Source of the DNA: Channallabes apus
Lineage: Eukaryota; Chordata; Actinopteri; Siluriformes; Clariidae
Assembly (NCBI GenBank): GCA_030522415.1
Contig: CM060118.1
Coordinates: forward strand, 19,274,151-19,338,150
Length of the DNA: 64,000 bases
Direction of reading: 5' to 3'
In this document: positions 10,460 through 22,084 of the stretch, in pieces
Position numbering within the stretch: the first letter of the stretch is position 1
Layout of the letters: every line of letters starts with the position of its first letter
Translations under genes and position numbers: made by a program
The notes under the pieces: generated by a model
The model's input: only the letters and a program-made list of their open reading frames with translations
The model's database searches: none
Told to the model about the DNA's origin: nothing

Positions 10460-12012
10460 ACACCAAATATTCAGGAAAAAAAATAACATTTATTATAGCG
10501 TAACTGCAAATAGTCAGCCTTATCCTTCGCGGGGCACACACACACACACACACACACACGCATTAAGGGCAATTTGGAAACGCCAATTGCCTAATCTGCA
10601 TATTTTTAGACTGTGGACGAAACCCGAGTACCGGAGGAAATCCTCCAAACACGGGGAGAACATGCAAACTCCATGCACAGAGACCTGAGGCGTGAACCGA
10701 ACCTGTCCGCTGGAGGAGCAAGGCGACAATCCTACCCACTGCGTCAATGAAAGAATGATGTTGTTGAAAATGTTGACTTTTTACCCTGTTCTGAATTGCA
10801 CTAACAAACGTAATCAGTAGACCATGTTGAATGTGAATAATTATAAACAATTCACGTAAATCACGTAAAAGCAAACATTTTGTAGCCTACGTGTTCTTTG
10901 TCTCAGAAGCAAAATCTCAGTTGCATGAGGTGTTTGAAAGAGAAGGCAGCTGCTGATGCATTTGATGATGAAGGGTTATTAGCTTTCAGGGTGTTGTACG
11001 CATAACAATTTAATGGTTCACCAATCGTGGAAAGTAAAGAACACGACAGAAGCATTTTGTAAGAGGGTAGAAAAATTATGAATAGTTAGAGATGCTCATA
11101 AAATACAAGTTCGTCATGGCCTTACTTATAAATAATTAGGGTTAGGGTTCGGCTAATTAGGTAATGTAATGTAACATCTGGCTTTGCTGCCACTTGGTGG
11201 TAATTTTAAATATCGTCGGCAATTTTGCATGAAAAGCGCAAGAAACGAGCTCACAATAAAAACACTTAAATAACGTTAATACATTAAGAATTAAGCAATG
11301 ATGATATACAAGATTATATATTTTGGCACCTGAAGCTAAACATAGACACATTTATGTTGTGTCTATAAGAAATCGAATGGACCTCCATTACATAGCATTA
11401 TATGTACGAAAACTTTATATTTTTTCATGCTAATTCATGCATGTAATCATATTAATTCAACTGTATTCAAGATTCATACATAATTTTGATGGATTATTTA
11501 AAATGTTTTCTGTTTCTTTTTTTCCACAGGCCTGTGGATGGACATTTTTGATGTTGACCACTTTTGTGGCCTTTCTGATAAGAGCAATCAGACCTTGTTT
11601 CACTCAAGCAATCTTCCTGAAAACCAAATACTGGTCACATTACATCGACACGGAACGTAGGCTCTTTGATGAGATGTGCAAAGAGCATGCCAAAAGTTTT
11701 GCCAAGGTCTGCATTCAACAATATTTTGAGAGTGTCAGTGGTGAAATTGTGTTTCACAAACTGCAAGTGAAAGAAAAGCAGGGAAAAGAGAAAGGTAATG
11801 ATGAAGAAAAGCCCGTGAGTGAAGAAGAGAAGCTACTAGGCATCCGAGAAATGGAGGACATGAATAAAGTTCTGTGGAACTGGCATACCTGTAAACCTGC
11901 ACTTAGCATTCATAAATATGAAAAGGATGAAAACACTAAGGATGTACACAGTAATGGTTTTCACGGGCCAAAGTCCATGAATGATCGTGCAGCGTATTAT
12001 TCCAAAGTCTAA
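9864..12012 (+). CDS. calhm1: Calcium homeostasis modulator 1, tandem copy A
   Basis: Two coding exons, 9864-10412 and 11530-12012, give 343 aa; human CALHM1 also splits its coding region in two. CALHM1 is the pore-forming subunit of a voltage- and calcium-gated ATP/ion channel in the plasma membrane. Visible: CPC at 41-43, C126, C159, the conserved selectivity aspartate D120 in [10 protein letters not shown], an N-glycosylation sequon at N139 (NRS), SQACGWTF opening TM4, [19 protein letters not shown], and the end AAYYSKV (human VATYFSKV). A (TC)n tract begins seven bases inside the intron, and the intron contains a SINE. The nearly identical copy B lies 16.8 kb downstream. Most differences fall in the second extracellular loop and the C-terminal tail. 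Confidence 0.95.
10419..10455. repeat. (TC)n at the calhm1 A donor
   Basis: A pyrimidine microsatellite starts right after gtaagt of the exon 1 donor and ends in a cag that looks like an acceptor. The copy B tract is shorter. Confidence 0.9.
10525..10745 (-). mobile_element. SINE in calhm1 A intron
   Basis: Reverse-oriented copy of the window's main SINE: gggcaatttggaaacgccaa, tgcatatttttagactgtgg and gaacatgcaaactccatgca, with a (CA)n run. The same insertion sits in the copy B intron (27480-27650), so it predates the block duplication. Confidence 0.75.
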
Positions 12013-12924
12013 ATTTATACATAATAATTACAATTGATGCAGCAAATCAATATTATGCACACACAAATATAACCATAACATTTACCTCAATAGCCAAAGG
12101 TAAATAATTTTGGCTTTTTTTGTTTGTTTGTTTAAAAAAAAGTTACAGATTAAAAAACAAATCAAGTTCAAATTCAATTAAATGTAACTGTTTTGTAGAG
12201 ATAAAAATACAAAACATGGGATTTTTCTGCATTTGACTAATTTCAGCTTGTTATTCTCTTTAAAAAATGTCTTGGATATCTGGAAAAAAGTTGCATTTCA
12301 CTTGTGGAGTGTAAGTTTACATGATTTTTTCCACCCATTATTGTTACCCCGGTTATGTTCTTTTCTTTTCATTTCTTTTTGTTTTGTTTTGCACATGACT
12401 GTACAAACTTTTGTTGTAACTATAGTACGTTAACTTTAGACTTTATATGTGTGTTGTATTTAATAACTCTTAAGAATATATTTTATTATAATTTAAACTG
12501 GATTCTCATGTCCAAATTCTCTGATTGAATAAATTGTGAAATAATATATATACCAATGTAATCCCCAAAAAATTTAAATGAATGAAATGAAATATTCCTC
12601 CTATTTCAGTAATAGTTTTAAATTATATTCTTGCTTCTTTTTTCAGAGGCTCCTTCTGACCACATCAGCATTATCTGCCTTTTTGCTTGTGCTTTTATGA
12701 CATCCATGTCTTTGCTTGCCTGTGTTTTCATGTTTATAGTGGTTTCCTGGTCTTTCTAGCAAATTCAAATTCAAAGATATTCCTGCTCTATATTTCTCCC
12801 ATTATAGGAACTTGCAGGGTTTGAAATAAAAGATAATTTTTCAGTTAATAATAATAATTTAAAATCCATCTGCAGCAGCACACACAACCACACACCACAA
12901 AGACTGCTTAAGTAATGCAATATA

Positions 12925-13900
12925 TGAAGCACTTGGTTTTAGACCACAATAATTCATTAGGTTTCATTATGTTGTAGGGCCTCCTTTTGCAGCCAATACA
13001 GCATAAATTCATCTTGAGAACGACAGATACAAGTCCTGCACAGTGTCCAGAGGGATTTTGAGCCATTCTTCTTGCAGAATAGTGGCCAGATCACTATGTG
13101 ATGCTGGTGGAGGAAACGTTTTCCGACTCGCTCCTCCAAAAATCCCCCCGAAGTGGCTCAATAATATTGAGATCTGGTGACTGTGTAAGCCATGGGAGAT
13201 GTTCAACTTTATTTTCATGTTCATCAAACCACTCTGTCACCAGTCTTGCTGCATTATCATCTTGATAAATGGCACTGCCTTCAGGATACAACATTTGAAC
13301 CACTGGGTGCACATGGTCATCCAGAATGGTTCGGTAGTCCTTAGCAGTGACACGCTCATATAGCACAAGTATTGGGCCTAGGGAATGCCATGATATTGCA
13401 GTCCAAACCATCATTGATCCACCTCCATGCTTCACTCTGGGCATGCAACAGTCTAGGTGGTACACTTCTTTAGGACTTCTCCACACCGTAACTCTCCCAG
13501 ATGTGGGAAAGACAATGAAGGTGGACTCATCAGAGAAAAATACATGGTTCACATTGTCCACAGCCCAAGATGTTTGCTGCTGCCACCATTGAAAATGATG
13601 TTTGGCATTTTCACGAGTGACCAAAAGTTTGGCTATAGCAGCCTGGCCATGTACAGTGACCCTGTGGAGCTCCTTTAATTCACATTTAATTCTGCAGTGA
13701 GTTGTGCAGCTGTGGTTTTATGTTTTTTGGATACAATCCGGGTTAGCACCCGACATCCCTTTCAGACAGCTTACTCTTGCGTCCACCGTTACTCCTGTTG
13801 GATGTGGTTTGTTGTTCTTGGTGGTATGCTGACATTAACTTTAATATCGTGGCTTTTGGTGTCTTGGTCACAGATGCGCCAGCGAGACGCATAACAACAA
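12925..13900 (-). mobile_element. Tc1-like element with degraded transposase
   Basis: Minus-strand transposase, clearest at 13094-13624, with the DD34E triad: FFSDEST, IYQDDNAA and SPDLNIIEPL. The N-terminal half is present upstream on the minus strand but carries several stop codons. The noncoding end gggcctccttttgcagccaa is typical of a fish Tc1 family. It sits inside the calhm2 relic of block A and is absent from block B, so it inserted after the duplication. Exact ends not resolved. Confidence 0.85.
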
Positions 13901-14339
13901 TTTTTTCCTCTTTTCATTTGTTAAACTTTTGTTTACTTTGGATTTTGAAAGCTATTTTGGTCTAACAGCATAACAGGACATTTACAAGGTACAATTGTTA
14001 ACCACATTGTTAACACTTACACCTAAATAAAAAGAATCATTACATATAGCTACAGATTTTGTGTAAACTTTAGACCCAGTGGTATGTGGAATTCCCAGGA
14101 GAGCAGTTAATAAAATAATCAATCCAGCACTTCTGGCTACAACAATCATGCCACACTTAAGGTCATAGAGTCCTCATTTTATTTTATTTATTTTATTTTT
14201 TTTGCCATTCGGATTTTGGATGTGAATACTACCTGAAGCTATTGTCCCATATCTGAATTATTTTTGCATTGTGCCACTGCAACATAATTACTTGATTGAA
14301 TGACTGCATGAATTTACTAGCATTCCTACCAAATTCTTT

Positions 14340-14483
14340 TTTTTTTTTTTTTTTTTTGCGTCATGCTGTTTTTGTCTTGTCATTTGTATTTTTTGTTCTG
14401 GAAGCTCCGTCACTAAAACAAATTCCTTGTACGTGCAAGCGTACTTGGCAATAAAACTCTTTCTGATTCTGATTCTGATTCTG
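14340..14483 (+). mobile_element. LINE 3' tail with (GATTCT)n
   Basis: A poly-T run is followed by caagcgtacttggcaataaa and a short ctgatt hexamer array, the 3' end of a common fish LINE. It interrupts sequence that is continuous in block B near 32595, so it is specific to block A. Confidence 0.65.
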
Positions 14484-14897
14484 ATATATGCTGACTGTCT
14501 GTGTGAATGAGATTTTACATTACTGTGATTATGTAAGCAAACATGTATTATGTATGTTTGCTTGAAGTAGATTGTGATAAATTAGATTGTTGATAAAGTC
14601 AATGCTACATTAAAAGCTTTTATCTTAACAGTGGCCTGATCAGTGGAATCCCCTCAGAAGTTTCTTTAAGCTCAATGTTTTGAGTGCTTTGCAACTGAAA
14701 AGTGGCTGTATTTATAACCTGTATTTTTCATTTTGTTGTTGTTTTTTAAGGTCTTTGGCTGCCTTGTTGGTGGCTACCCTCTCTTTCAACTAATAGTTGC
14801 TCTGTGTCTTATGTCAGGAGTGCAATCCAATATAATGGAAAAGTTTGATGTCACTTACAATTCCATCCATGAACTTTCCACTGATAGCAATTATACG

Positions 14898-15098
14898 TTA
14901 ATTTTGTTTTTTTCCCAGGTATGTTGTCATGTTCCTTGCTCCACTCTGTATCCAATCTATATTTTGCTTTAAGACAGGATCAAATTTGGCCATAAGCTCC
15001 ACTTCTTTCAGGAAGTTGTCATTTTTAGGGTGGAAAAGTGAGTCTGTGGACCCTCTCTTAGCTAGGGACTGGATTATTGCTCCAATATTTCCCATCAC
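14898..15098 (-). mobile_element. hAT-type (DUF4371/ZMYM1-like) transposase fragment
   Basis: A 66-residue frame containing NDNFLKEVELMAKFDPVLKQ and TTYLGKKQN matches the N-terminal part of hAT-derived ZMYM1-like proteins as I know them. No catalytic region follows. Confidence 0.6.
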
Positions 15099-15179
15099 CC
15101 CCTTCTCTCTGCCTCAATATGACCCATTGCCTAACTGTCAATTGTCTGGCACTTTTCAAGGAGAATCTTGAACCAGTTA

Positions 15180-15990
15180 AGGTCCTTAGGTGACTAATTC
15201 AGCCCTTTATCAGACAGGCCAGGCTAGTCTGCAGGATACAGAGGTGGTGGGTTATTGGACTCGGCAACAGAGAGAGGACAGAACTTGGGAACCTCTTAGC
15301 AGGAGTTACTGGCTCAGTGGGGGTAAGTGAGCTGCTGAGGGGCTGAGTAGCAGTCATAGTTGAGGTAGACAAATTTAAGGTGTGAAGTTAAGGAGGTTGA
15401 AGAGGCTGCATCACTTTGGTCAGTGGGAGCAGACCAAGATGACATTCTTAAGATGATATTTTAGGAATGAATCTGTTAAAATGTTGAAGACACCAGGTAT
15501 GAGCAATACTCCCAAACAGAAATACAACCCAATAGCACAGTACGTATTACAACAGAGTATAAAGGAGAAATATGAGCAAAATAAAATGCCATAAACGTCT
15601 AACAGAAAACAAAAGCAAGAAAATAAAGGCTACATATTGTAATTCGTAACATTCGTAGATAATAGCCAGCAAGCTAGATGGTTCGTCTAATTAGCACCTA
15701 CTTTTTATTTCCATATTGTGTATACAGTGACAAATTATATACTTATTTAAATATTTCAATTCATGAATACTGGATTATAGTGCTAATCATAGTCTTTTTC
15801 AAAAGTCATTTAGACACTTTATGGTGAATTGAAAGCAAGCAGGGATGTAACTGAAATTAAAACATTTATTTAAAAATAAAGTAAAATAAAATAAACAGTT
15901 GACTTAAGGAAAAATGTTGGCAGATTTAAAAAGGCTATTTCACAATACTTCATAAACATAATGAACTACAGAGTCGTTAACTTGTGATTC
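15180..15990. other. Noncoding interval, nothing recognised
   Basis: No coding signal or familiar repeat. It lies between a hAT fragment and the 3' end of an L1-type LINE and is probably further transposon debris. Confidence 0.4.
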
Positions 15991-16431
15991 TTACTTCATT
16001 TTTTTGCTCCTCATCTTTGCTCCGCTTCCTGCCTTGCTCTAGGCCTTGTGCACCTGCTAATTTTCTTTCTCAGAAAGAAAGGTGGATTTTTACCTTTCCA
16101 AAGGTAAGAAGATATAATTGAGTCTAAAGCACCAAAGTAAGATTTGGGAATAAAAACAGGTACAGACTGAAAGAGATATAAAAATTTAGGAAGAATACTC
16201 ATTTTAATGGCATTAATGCGGCCCACCAGGGACATGGACAGTGGTGACCATCGTCCCAAGTCCTTTCTTGTTTGGTTCAACAACCTAATAAAATTAAAAG
16301 GTGTTTATGTTTCCTTGTAATTGTAATACCAAGATAGGTCAACTGATTTTTCACTATGTTAAATGGAAAATTGTGCATACCAGTTGTTACTGCAGTATTA
16401 TCTAGCAGAAAAAGTTCACTTTTGTGCAAAT

Positions 16432-17430
16432 TTAATTTTTATCCTGAAAAATAGCTAAATTCCCTGAGCAATGACAGCACAAGTGACAGAGAGGAGACTG
16501 GATTTGATTAAAAAAAAGTAGAAGATCATCTGCATAAAGGGAAACTTTATGTTCTTCTCCCTGCCTGCAAATCCCAGATATATTTCTACAACTACGGAAT
16601 GCAATTGCTAGTGGCTCAATGGCAAGGTTAAAGAGCAGTGGGCTAAGGGGACATCCCTGACGAGTTCCCCGCTGAAGACTGAATGGTTGAGACTGTTGAG
16701 CATTTGTCAGAACTGAGGCAGTGGGGCTTGAATATAATAATTTAACCCAAGTGATAAAACTTGGACCAAAATTTAATTTTTCTAAAGCCCTAAACAAATA
16801 CTCCCATTCCACACGATCAAAAGCCTTTTCAGCATCCAAAGAGAGGACACACTCAGGGGTCTCCTCTAATGGTGTGTACAAGATATCCATAAGGCGAATG
16901 TTAAAGTAAGAATAAAGATTTTTAACAAAACCGGTCTGGTCCTCAGATATAATTGAGGGTAGAACATTCTCTAATCTACGAGCCAAGACTTTAGCAAGGA
17001 TTTTAACATCCACATTAAGAAGAGAGATTGGTCTATATGAAGAGCACTCTGTTGGGTCCTTATCCTTCTTTGCTATGAGGGTGATGCGAGCCTCATTAAA
17101 TGACGCAGGCATCTTACCTTGCTTAAAAGATTCAGATAGAACCAAAGCTAGTTGTGGTGCAAGGTATGAGGAGAATGATTTAAAAAACTCTGCAGGGAAC
17201 CCGTCAGGACCCGGGGACTTACCAGATTGCAATGATGAGATAGCTGAACTTATTTCCTCTTGTGATATGGGCTCTTCTAATCTTAATCTAGAATCAGGGG
17301 ACAGTGTTGGGATATCTAGTTGAGTCCTCAACTGAACTATGGTCCTTTGGGAACTCAGAAGTATATAATCGAGAATAAAAATTCCTGAATGCATCATTAA
17401 TTTTAGAATGGTCGGTAGTGATGGTACCAT
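16432..17430 (-). pseudogene. L1-type reverse transcriptase fragment
   Basis: A 332-residue frame with the RT blocks in order: LQSGKSPGPDGFPAEFFKSF, ARITLIAKKDKDPTECSSYR followed by PISLLN, VLSLDAEKAFDRVEWEYLF, QRGTRQGCPLSPLLFNLAIE and the catalytic YADDLLLFF. The frame is cut by shifts on both sides. The C-terminal piece at 16011-16283 (WSPLSMSLVGRINAIKMSIL, KFLYLFQSVP) continues it in another frame. Confidence 0.9.
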
Positions 17431-17778
17431 CCTCCATCCGAATTTTTGTAATTTGTTGCTGTGCTCTAAATCCTTTTAACTGATTAGCTAAAAGCTAAAA
17501 GCACAGATTTGTCACCATGAATGTAAAATTGGCTCCTACTCTTTAATAATTGCCGTTCAATTACATGCGTTGAAATAAGTTCAAACTTAGTTTGCACTTC
17601 TACACGTTTTTTATAGAGATCGGGGTTTTTAAATAGAGCATACTGCTGGTCAATTTCTTTAATTTGGTTGGTCAAATCTTTTCGTTCTTTATATGGCTTC
17701 CTTTTCATATTTGCAGTGTATGAAATTATCTGTCCCCTGAGGTAGGCTTTCAGAGCATCCCAAACAATTAAACGTGAC

Positions 17779-18334
17779 CAGAGGTGTCAAGTAACGAAGT
17801 ACAAATACTTCGTTACCTTACTTAAGTAGAACTTTTGGGTATCTATACTTTACTGGAGTAATTATTTTTCAGCCGACTTTTTACTTCTACTCCTTACATT
17901 TTTAAGCAATTATCTGTACTTTCTACTCCTTACATTTTAAAAACAGCCTCGTTTACTCTATTTTTATGATCAGAACGCGCAACCCCTCCGGTCGCATGAT
18001 AAGAACGCGCACAACGCCCCCCCCCCCACCCCCGTCACATGATCAGAACGCGCACAACGCCCCCCCCTCTTGTCACATGATCAGAACGCGCACAACTTGT
18101 TCCCCCCCCCGTCACATGATCAGAACGCGCACAACACCCCCCCCCCCAGCCCCCACCCCCCCCCCCCCCCCCCGTTGCATGATCAGAAAGCGAGACCTTA
18201 ATGCTTTTGTCGCCCCACACGGTACTTTTAGTAAAAAGCTTGGGTTGATACTTCAACTTCTAAAGAAGTATTTTTGAACCCTAGTATCTATACTTCTACT
18301 CAAGTAATGAATGTGAATACTTTTGACACCACTG
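17779..18334. mobile_element. Non-autonomous hAT element with 8-bp target duplications
   Basis: Ends are cagaggtgtcaa and ttgacaccactg, giving 12-bp inverted ends with one mismatch, CAG(A/T)GGTGTCAA. AACGTGAC flanks it on both sides (17771-17778 and 18335-18342), the 8-bp duplication expected of hAT. The 556-bp body has no transposase. It carries an imperfect C-rich tandem repeat with the core catgatcagaacgcgcacaac (17964-18190). It split an L1-type LINE. Confidence 0.92.
17964..18190. repeat. C-rich minisatellite inside the hAT element
   Basis: About five irregular units of roughly 40-60 bp, each with catgatcagaacgcgcacaac followed by a poly-C run of variable length. Confidence 0.85.
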
Positions 18335-19234
18335 AACGTGACACATTTGTGTTTAAGAAAAAACTGATCTTCCATAAATTTTACAAAATCGTCCTCTATC
18401 AGTAACGATGAATTAAAGCTCCAATGTTTATTAATTTGAGGGAGATCGGGGAGTTTTATAGACATAACAATTGGAGCATGATCTGATATCACAATGCTCT
18501 GATAAGCACAAGAAGTAACCATTGGGATCAGTTGATTATCTATAAAGAAATAATCAATTCTGGAGAAAGTATGGTGAACATGTGAGAAAAAGGAGTATTC
18601 TCTCTTTTTTGGATTAAGGAACCGCCATATGTCAGAGATACCAAAGCTGCAGAAATAGGACTGAAGTAGCCTGGCGGATTTACTCAGCGGTATGGGAGAT
18701 GACATGTCAAGTGATGGATCTAAACAGCAGTTAAAGTCTCCCCCTAATATGAGAGAGTATGAGCTCAGATCAGGTAGAAGAGAAAAAAATGTTCAATGAA
18801 GGAGACATCGTCATAAATAGGGGCATATAAATTAGCCAACACTACATTAGTATTAAATAACTTCCCTGAAACAATGATATAACGACCTTGTATATCTGTA
18901 ATAACATTATGATGCTCAAAAGAGATGTTTGGATTAATGAGAATTGAGGCACCCCTAGCTTTGGCCTGAAAGGTCGAGTGGTAGTGCTGCCCACCCCAAT
19001 GTGACATAAGGCGAGAATTATCAGAACTGCGAAAGTTTCTTGTAAAAATGCGATTGCAGTGTTACGTTGTTTAAGGTGTGAGAGCACCTTCCTTCTCTTG
19101 ACCGGATGGTTTAAACCCTTAACATTCCAGCTCACAAAGTTTAAAGAACTATTAATTCTCCCTGAGAGAAAATGCAGGTAGATAAACGTGAATAATACTG
19201 AGATGCCTAACGTCAGCCTTAAAGTGTAAAACAC
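18253..19234 (-). pseudogene. L1-type ORF2 endonuclease, frameshifted
   Basis: Three overlapping frames together resemble an apurinic endonuclease: SLNFVSWNVKGLNHPVKRRK and AIAFLQETF, then AKARGASILINPNISFEHHN and NVVLANLYAP, then SRIDYFFIDNQLIP and SIVISDHAPI. Each block is intact but at least two frame changes separate them. Confidence 0.85.
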
Positions 19235-19751
19235 AGAACAACGTTTTAAAAATACACAGTGTACAAAGAACTAACACAACACTGGCTTTGGAGATCCCCC
19301 ACCCCTCCCCCCCACACCCCACTGCCCCCCAACAAACCAAGATAGCTGCTAACAAACAAAGCAGCAAGCTCTTCCATCCTTCCATTTTCCACCCAACAAA
19401 TCCTCCTGCCGCTAACCACCCCATCTTCTGCTCCGACTCAATTTACATAAACTAAGAATTAAATATATAAATAAAACATTTCAACACTCCAATACTGAAA
19501 TCTCTCAATGAGAGAAAAACACACCACCACCCCTCCCCCCACGTCACATTGTAACTCTGAACACAAAAATATGTAAATCACACGTGATTAGAAATTGAAA
19601 AAATAGTAATAGAAAAATAATAATAACCCTTTCACAAGTTTAACACAACATTCTTACCGGGAAAGATGTAAACATGGCCAGATTTTTTGTTAAAATGGTA
19701 CTTTCCTGAGAAATGTAGTATTGCGTATTAAAATAATATTAATATAGTGCA

Positions 19752-20147
19752 CTACGCAGTTTTCGGCAGACTGTCTATGTGTTTCTGCGCCTCTTCTACC
19801 GAGCGGAGCCACTTCTTCTGTCCGGTAGAGAGAGTGATCCGGAGCTGCGCTGGATACAGGAGAGAAGGCCGAAGTCCACGGCTGTATAACTCGGTCATTA
19901 CTTCTCTATACTCTGCTCGCTGGCTTAAAACTTCGGGAGCGTAGCCTTCCACTATGCGAAGCTGCTGACCGCGGTATTCCAGCTTCCCTCTCCGCCGAGC
20001 CTCCCGAATCAGAAGGTCTTTCACCTGGTACCGGTGCACGCGGAGAATGACGGGCCAAGGTCTCTGTCCTGAAGCGGGTTTGGATGCAGGTAGTCGGTGG
20101 GCTCGGTCAATCTCCGGCGGGGATGGCAGCGTTTCACTCTCAAACAC
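19752..20147 (-). pseudogene. L1-type ORF1 protein, C-terminal part
   Basis: A 131-residue frame with PPEIDRAHRLPASKPASGQR, PWPVILRVHRYQVKDLLIRE and a tail with GLRPSLLYPAQLRI has the RRM-plus-C-terminal-domain pattern of L1 ORF1. The upstream half is missing. Confidence 0.8.
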
Positions 20148-20598
20148 ATAATTATCTGCATTTATACAGTGTTAAGTGTTAGGTTCAGCTATAATAGTTG
20201 ATGTTAATTGTCCCCCAACACGTGAATTCCGTTTGTTGTTGTTTGTTGTTCTGTGCACCTGCACAGGATGGGTACATCCGAATATCACACCTGCATGACA
20301 GGTACAGGACACACAACTGCCTGAGTCACACCAGGAACACAATCCCTCCATCTCACAACAAGAACTGACACATCTGGTCCAGTCCATGAGGAGGAGATGC
20401 ACTGCAGTACTTCAAGCAGCTGGTGGCCACCAGATACTGACTGGTAGTTTTGATTTTGAGCCTCCCTTCATTCAGGGACACATTGTGAAACATTTTTAGC
20501 ATGTCTTATAGTGTTGACTCTTTTAGTGTTCATACAAATATTTACACCTTCAGTTTACTGAAAGTAAAAGCAGTTGAAAGTCAGAGGACGTATATATA

Positions 20599-21349
20599 CA
20601 GGTCCTTCTCAAAACAGTAGCATATTGTGATAAAGTTCATTGTTTTCTGTAATGTAAAAAAATTCCTCCAGCCTGGTTCATTACTCAAAACCGCAATCAT
20701 GGGTAAGACTGCCGACCTGACTGCTGTCCAGAAGGCCATCATTGACACCCTCAAGCAAGAGGGTAAGACACAAAGAAATTTCTGAACGAATAGGCTGTTC
20801 CCAGAGTGCTGTATCAAGGCACCTCAGTGGGATGTCTGTGGGAAGGAAAAAGTGTGGCAGAAAACGCTGCACAACGAGAAGAGGTGACCGGGCCCTGAGG
20901 AAGATTGTGGAGAAGGACCGATTCCAGACCTTGGGGGACCTGCGGAAGCAGTGGACTGAGTCTGGAGTAGAAACATCCAGAGCCACCGTGTACAGGCGTG
21001 TGCAGGAAATGGGCTACAGGTTGCAAACTTTGCATGTCATTCGGAAATCAAGGTGCCAGAGTCTGGAGGAAGACTGGGGAGAGGGAAATGCCAAAATGCC
21101 TGAAGTCCAGTGTCAAGTACCCACAGTCAGTGATGGTCTGGGGTGCCATGTCAAATTTTTGAGATAGGGATTTTGGGTTTTCATGAGCTGTATGCCACAA
21201 TCATCAATATTAAAACAATAAAAGGCTAGAACTACTTCAGTTTGTGTGTAATGAATCTAAAATATATGAAAGTCTAATGTTTATCAGTACATTACAGAAA
21301 ATAATGAACTTATTTTTTGAACTCATGCTCATTTTTTGAGAAGGACCTG
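20599..21349 (+). mobile_element. Internally deleted Tc1-like element
   Basis: Inverted ends caggtccttctcaaaa and ttttgagaaggacctg are each flanked by TA. The frame at 20742-21167 gives the paired HTH part of a Tc1 transposase: EISERIGCSQSAVSRHLSG, GRKKCGRKRCTTRRGD and RATVYRRVQEMGY. The catalytic DDE domain is almost wholly missing. The natural start, MGKTADLTAVQKAIIDTL at about 20700, is separated from it by a frameshift. Confidence 0.88.
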
Positions 21350-21383
21350 TATGTAAGTGTATATATATATATATATATATGGC

Positions 21384-21686
21384 TTATTTTGCTGTGTGCT
21401 TGACTTTAATGCTTTGTGGTTATGCACCTGTTGGGTGGAGCAGGGGACAGTCCGTGCATTCAGATGTACTCTCCTGAATCGGTGACTGAGCATTTAGGCT
21501 ACCTACAGTACACAGGGGTTGGTAAACGTGATGGACTTATTGTACCCTGAAAGGTGATCGGTTCGTCACATGGGGCCATGAAGTCTAAATGCAACATTGT
21601 TTCTAAATGTAACATTGTTAAATACAACATTGTTTATGGGCTGTTGTTCAAAAAGAAGGAAGTAATTAAACCAGATTGTTTGTTTG
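21384..21686 (+). pseudogene. calhm3: calhm3 relic of block B: upstream region only
   Basis: Counterpart of 6735-7018, the calhm3 upstream region. It stops just short of where the calhm3 ATG would lie and gives way to LINE sequence. Exon 1 is absent. Confidence 0.8.
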
Positions 21687-21687
21687 C

Positions 21688-22080
21688 AACCACAGGGGGG
21701 CACAATCCAGTGTGCAGATTTTAATGGACATGTTGGGGAAGGGAACAGAGGTGATGAGATTGTGATGGGTAGTCTTCAGGACAGGAACATAAAAGGACAG
21801 ATGGTGGTGGACTTTGCAAAGAGGATGGAAATGTCAGTAGCAAATACTTTCTTCCAGAAGAGGCAGGAACATAGGGTGACATATAAGAGCGGAAGCAGAA
21901 ACACACAGGTGGACTACATCTTGTGTCGACATTGTAATCTGAAGGAGATCAGTGATTGCAAAGTATTGGTAGGGGAAATTGTAGCCAGACAACACAGAAT
22001 GGTGGTGTATAAAATGACCAGGGTGGTGAGGAAGGTGAAGAGGACAAACGATTTGAAGGGTTACAAATCTATTTATAAAA
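21688..22080 (+). mobile_element. LINE endonuclease fragment
   Basis: The frame encodes CADFNGHVGEGNRGDEIVMG, DFAKRMEMSVANTFFQKR and NTQVDYILCRRCN-like residues, the C-terminal half of an apurinic endonuclease from a fish non-LTR retrotransposon. I am not sure of its clade (RTE-like is my guess). It breaks off where another LINE fragment is inserted. Confidence 0.75.
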
Positions 22081-22084
22081 ATGC

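Larger units (their letters stand above)
12640..14830 (+). pseudogene. calhm2: calhm2 relic of block A (exon 1 deleted, exon 2 start decayed)
   Basis: Noncoding sequence around this locus aligns piecewise with the calhm2 locus of block B: 12640-12900 with 30003-30250, and 13940-14830 with about 31620-32900. Exon 1 is absent: sequence equal to about 30250 is joined directly to sequence equal to about 31571 near 12899. Exon 2 is still visible after an intact-looking acceptor at 14749-14750, as gtctttggctgccttgttgg (copy B has ctatttggctggatgttgg). It then shifts frame and fades by about 14822. A Tc1 element and a LINE tail have inserted since. No product is possible. Confidence 0.8.
16011..20150 (-). 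mobile_element. L1/Tx1-type LINE, degraded, with a nested hAT element
   Basis: On the minus strand the order is ORF1 (20147-19752), endonuclease (about 19190-18253), reverse transcriptase (17430-16432) and a C-terminal piece (16283-16011). This is the layout of a nearly full-length L1-like element. A hAT element splits it at 17779-18334. Frameshifts separate the parts, so it is dead. It occupies the gap between calhm blocks A and B. Confidence 0.85.

Noticed and set aside
10356..10747. Extension of the calhm1 A frame past residue 183
   Set aside because: It reads through a perfect gtaagt donor into the TC tract and a SINE. Exon 2 with the correct phase follows at 11530.
18035..18277. Proline- or glycine-rich frames
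   Set aside because: They are translations of the C-rich minisatellite inside the hAT element.
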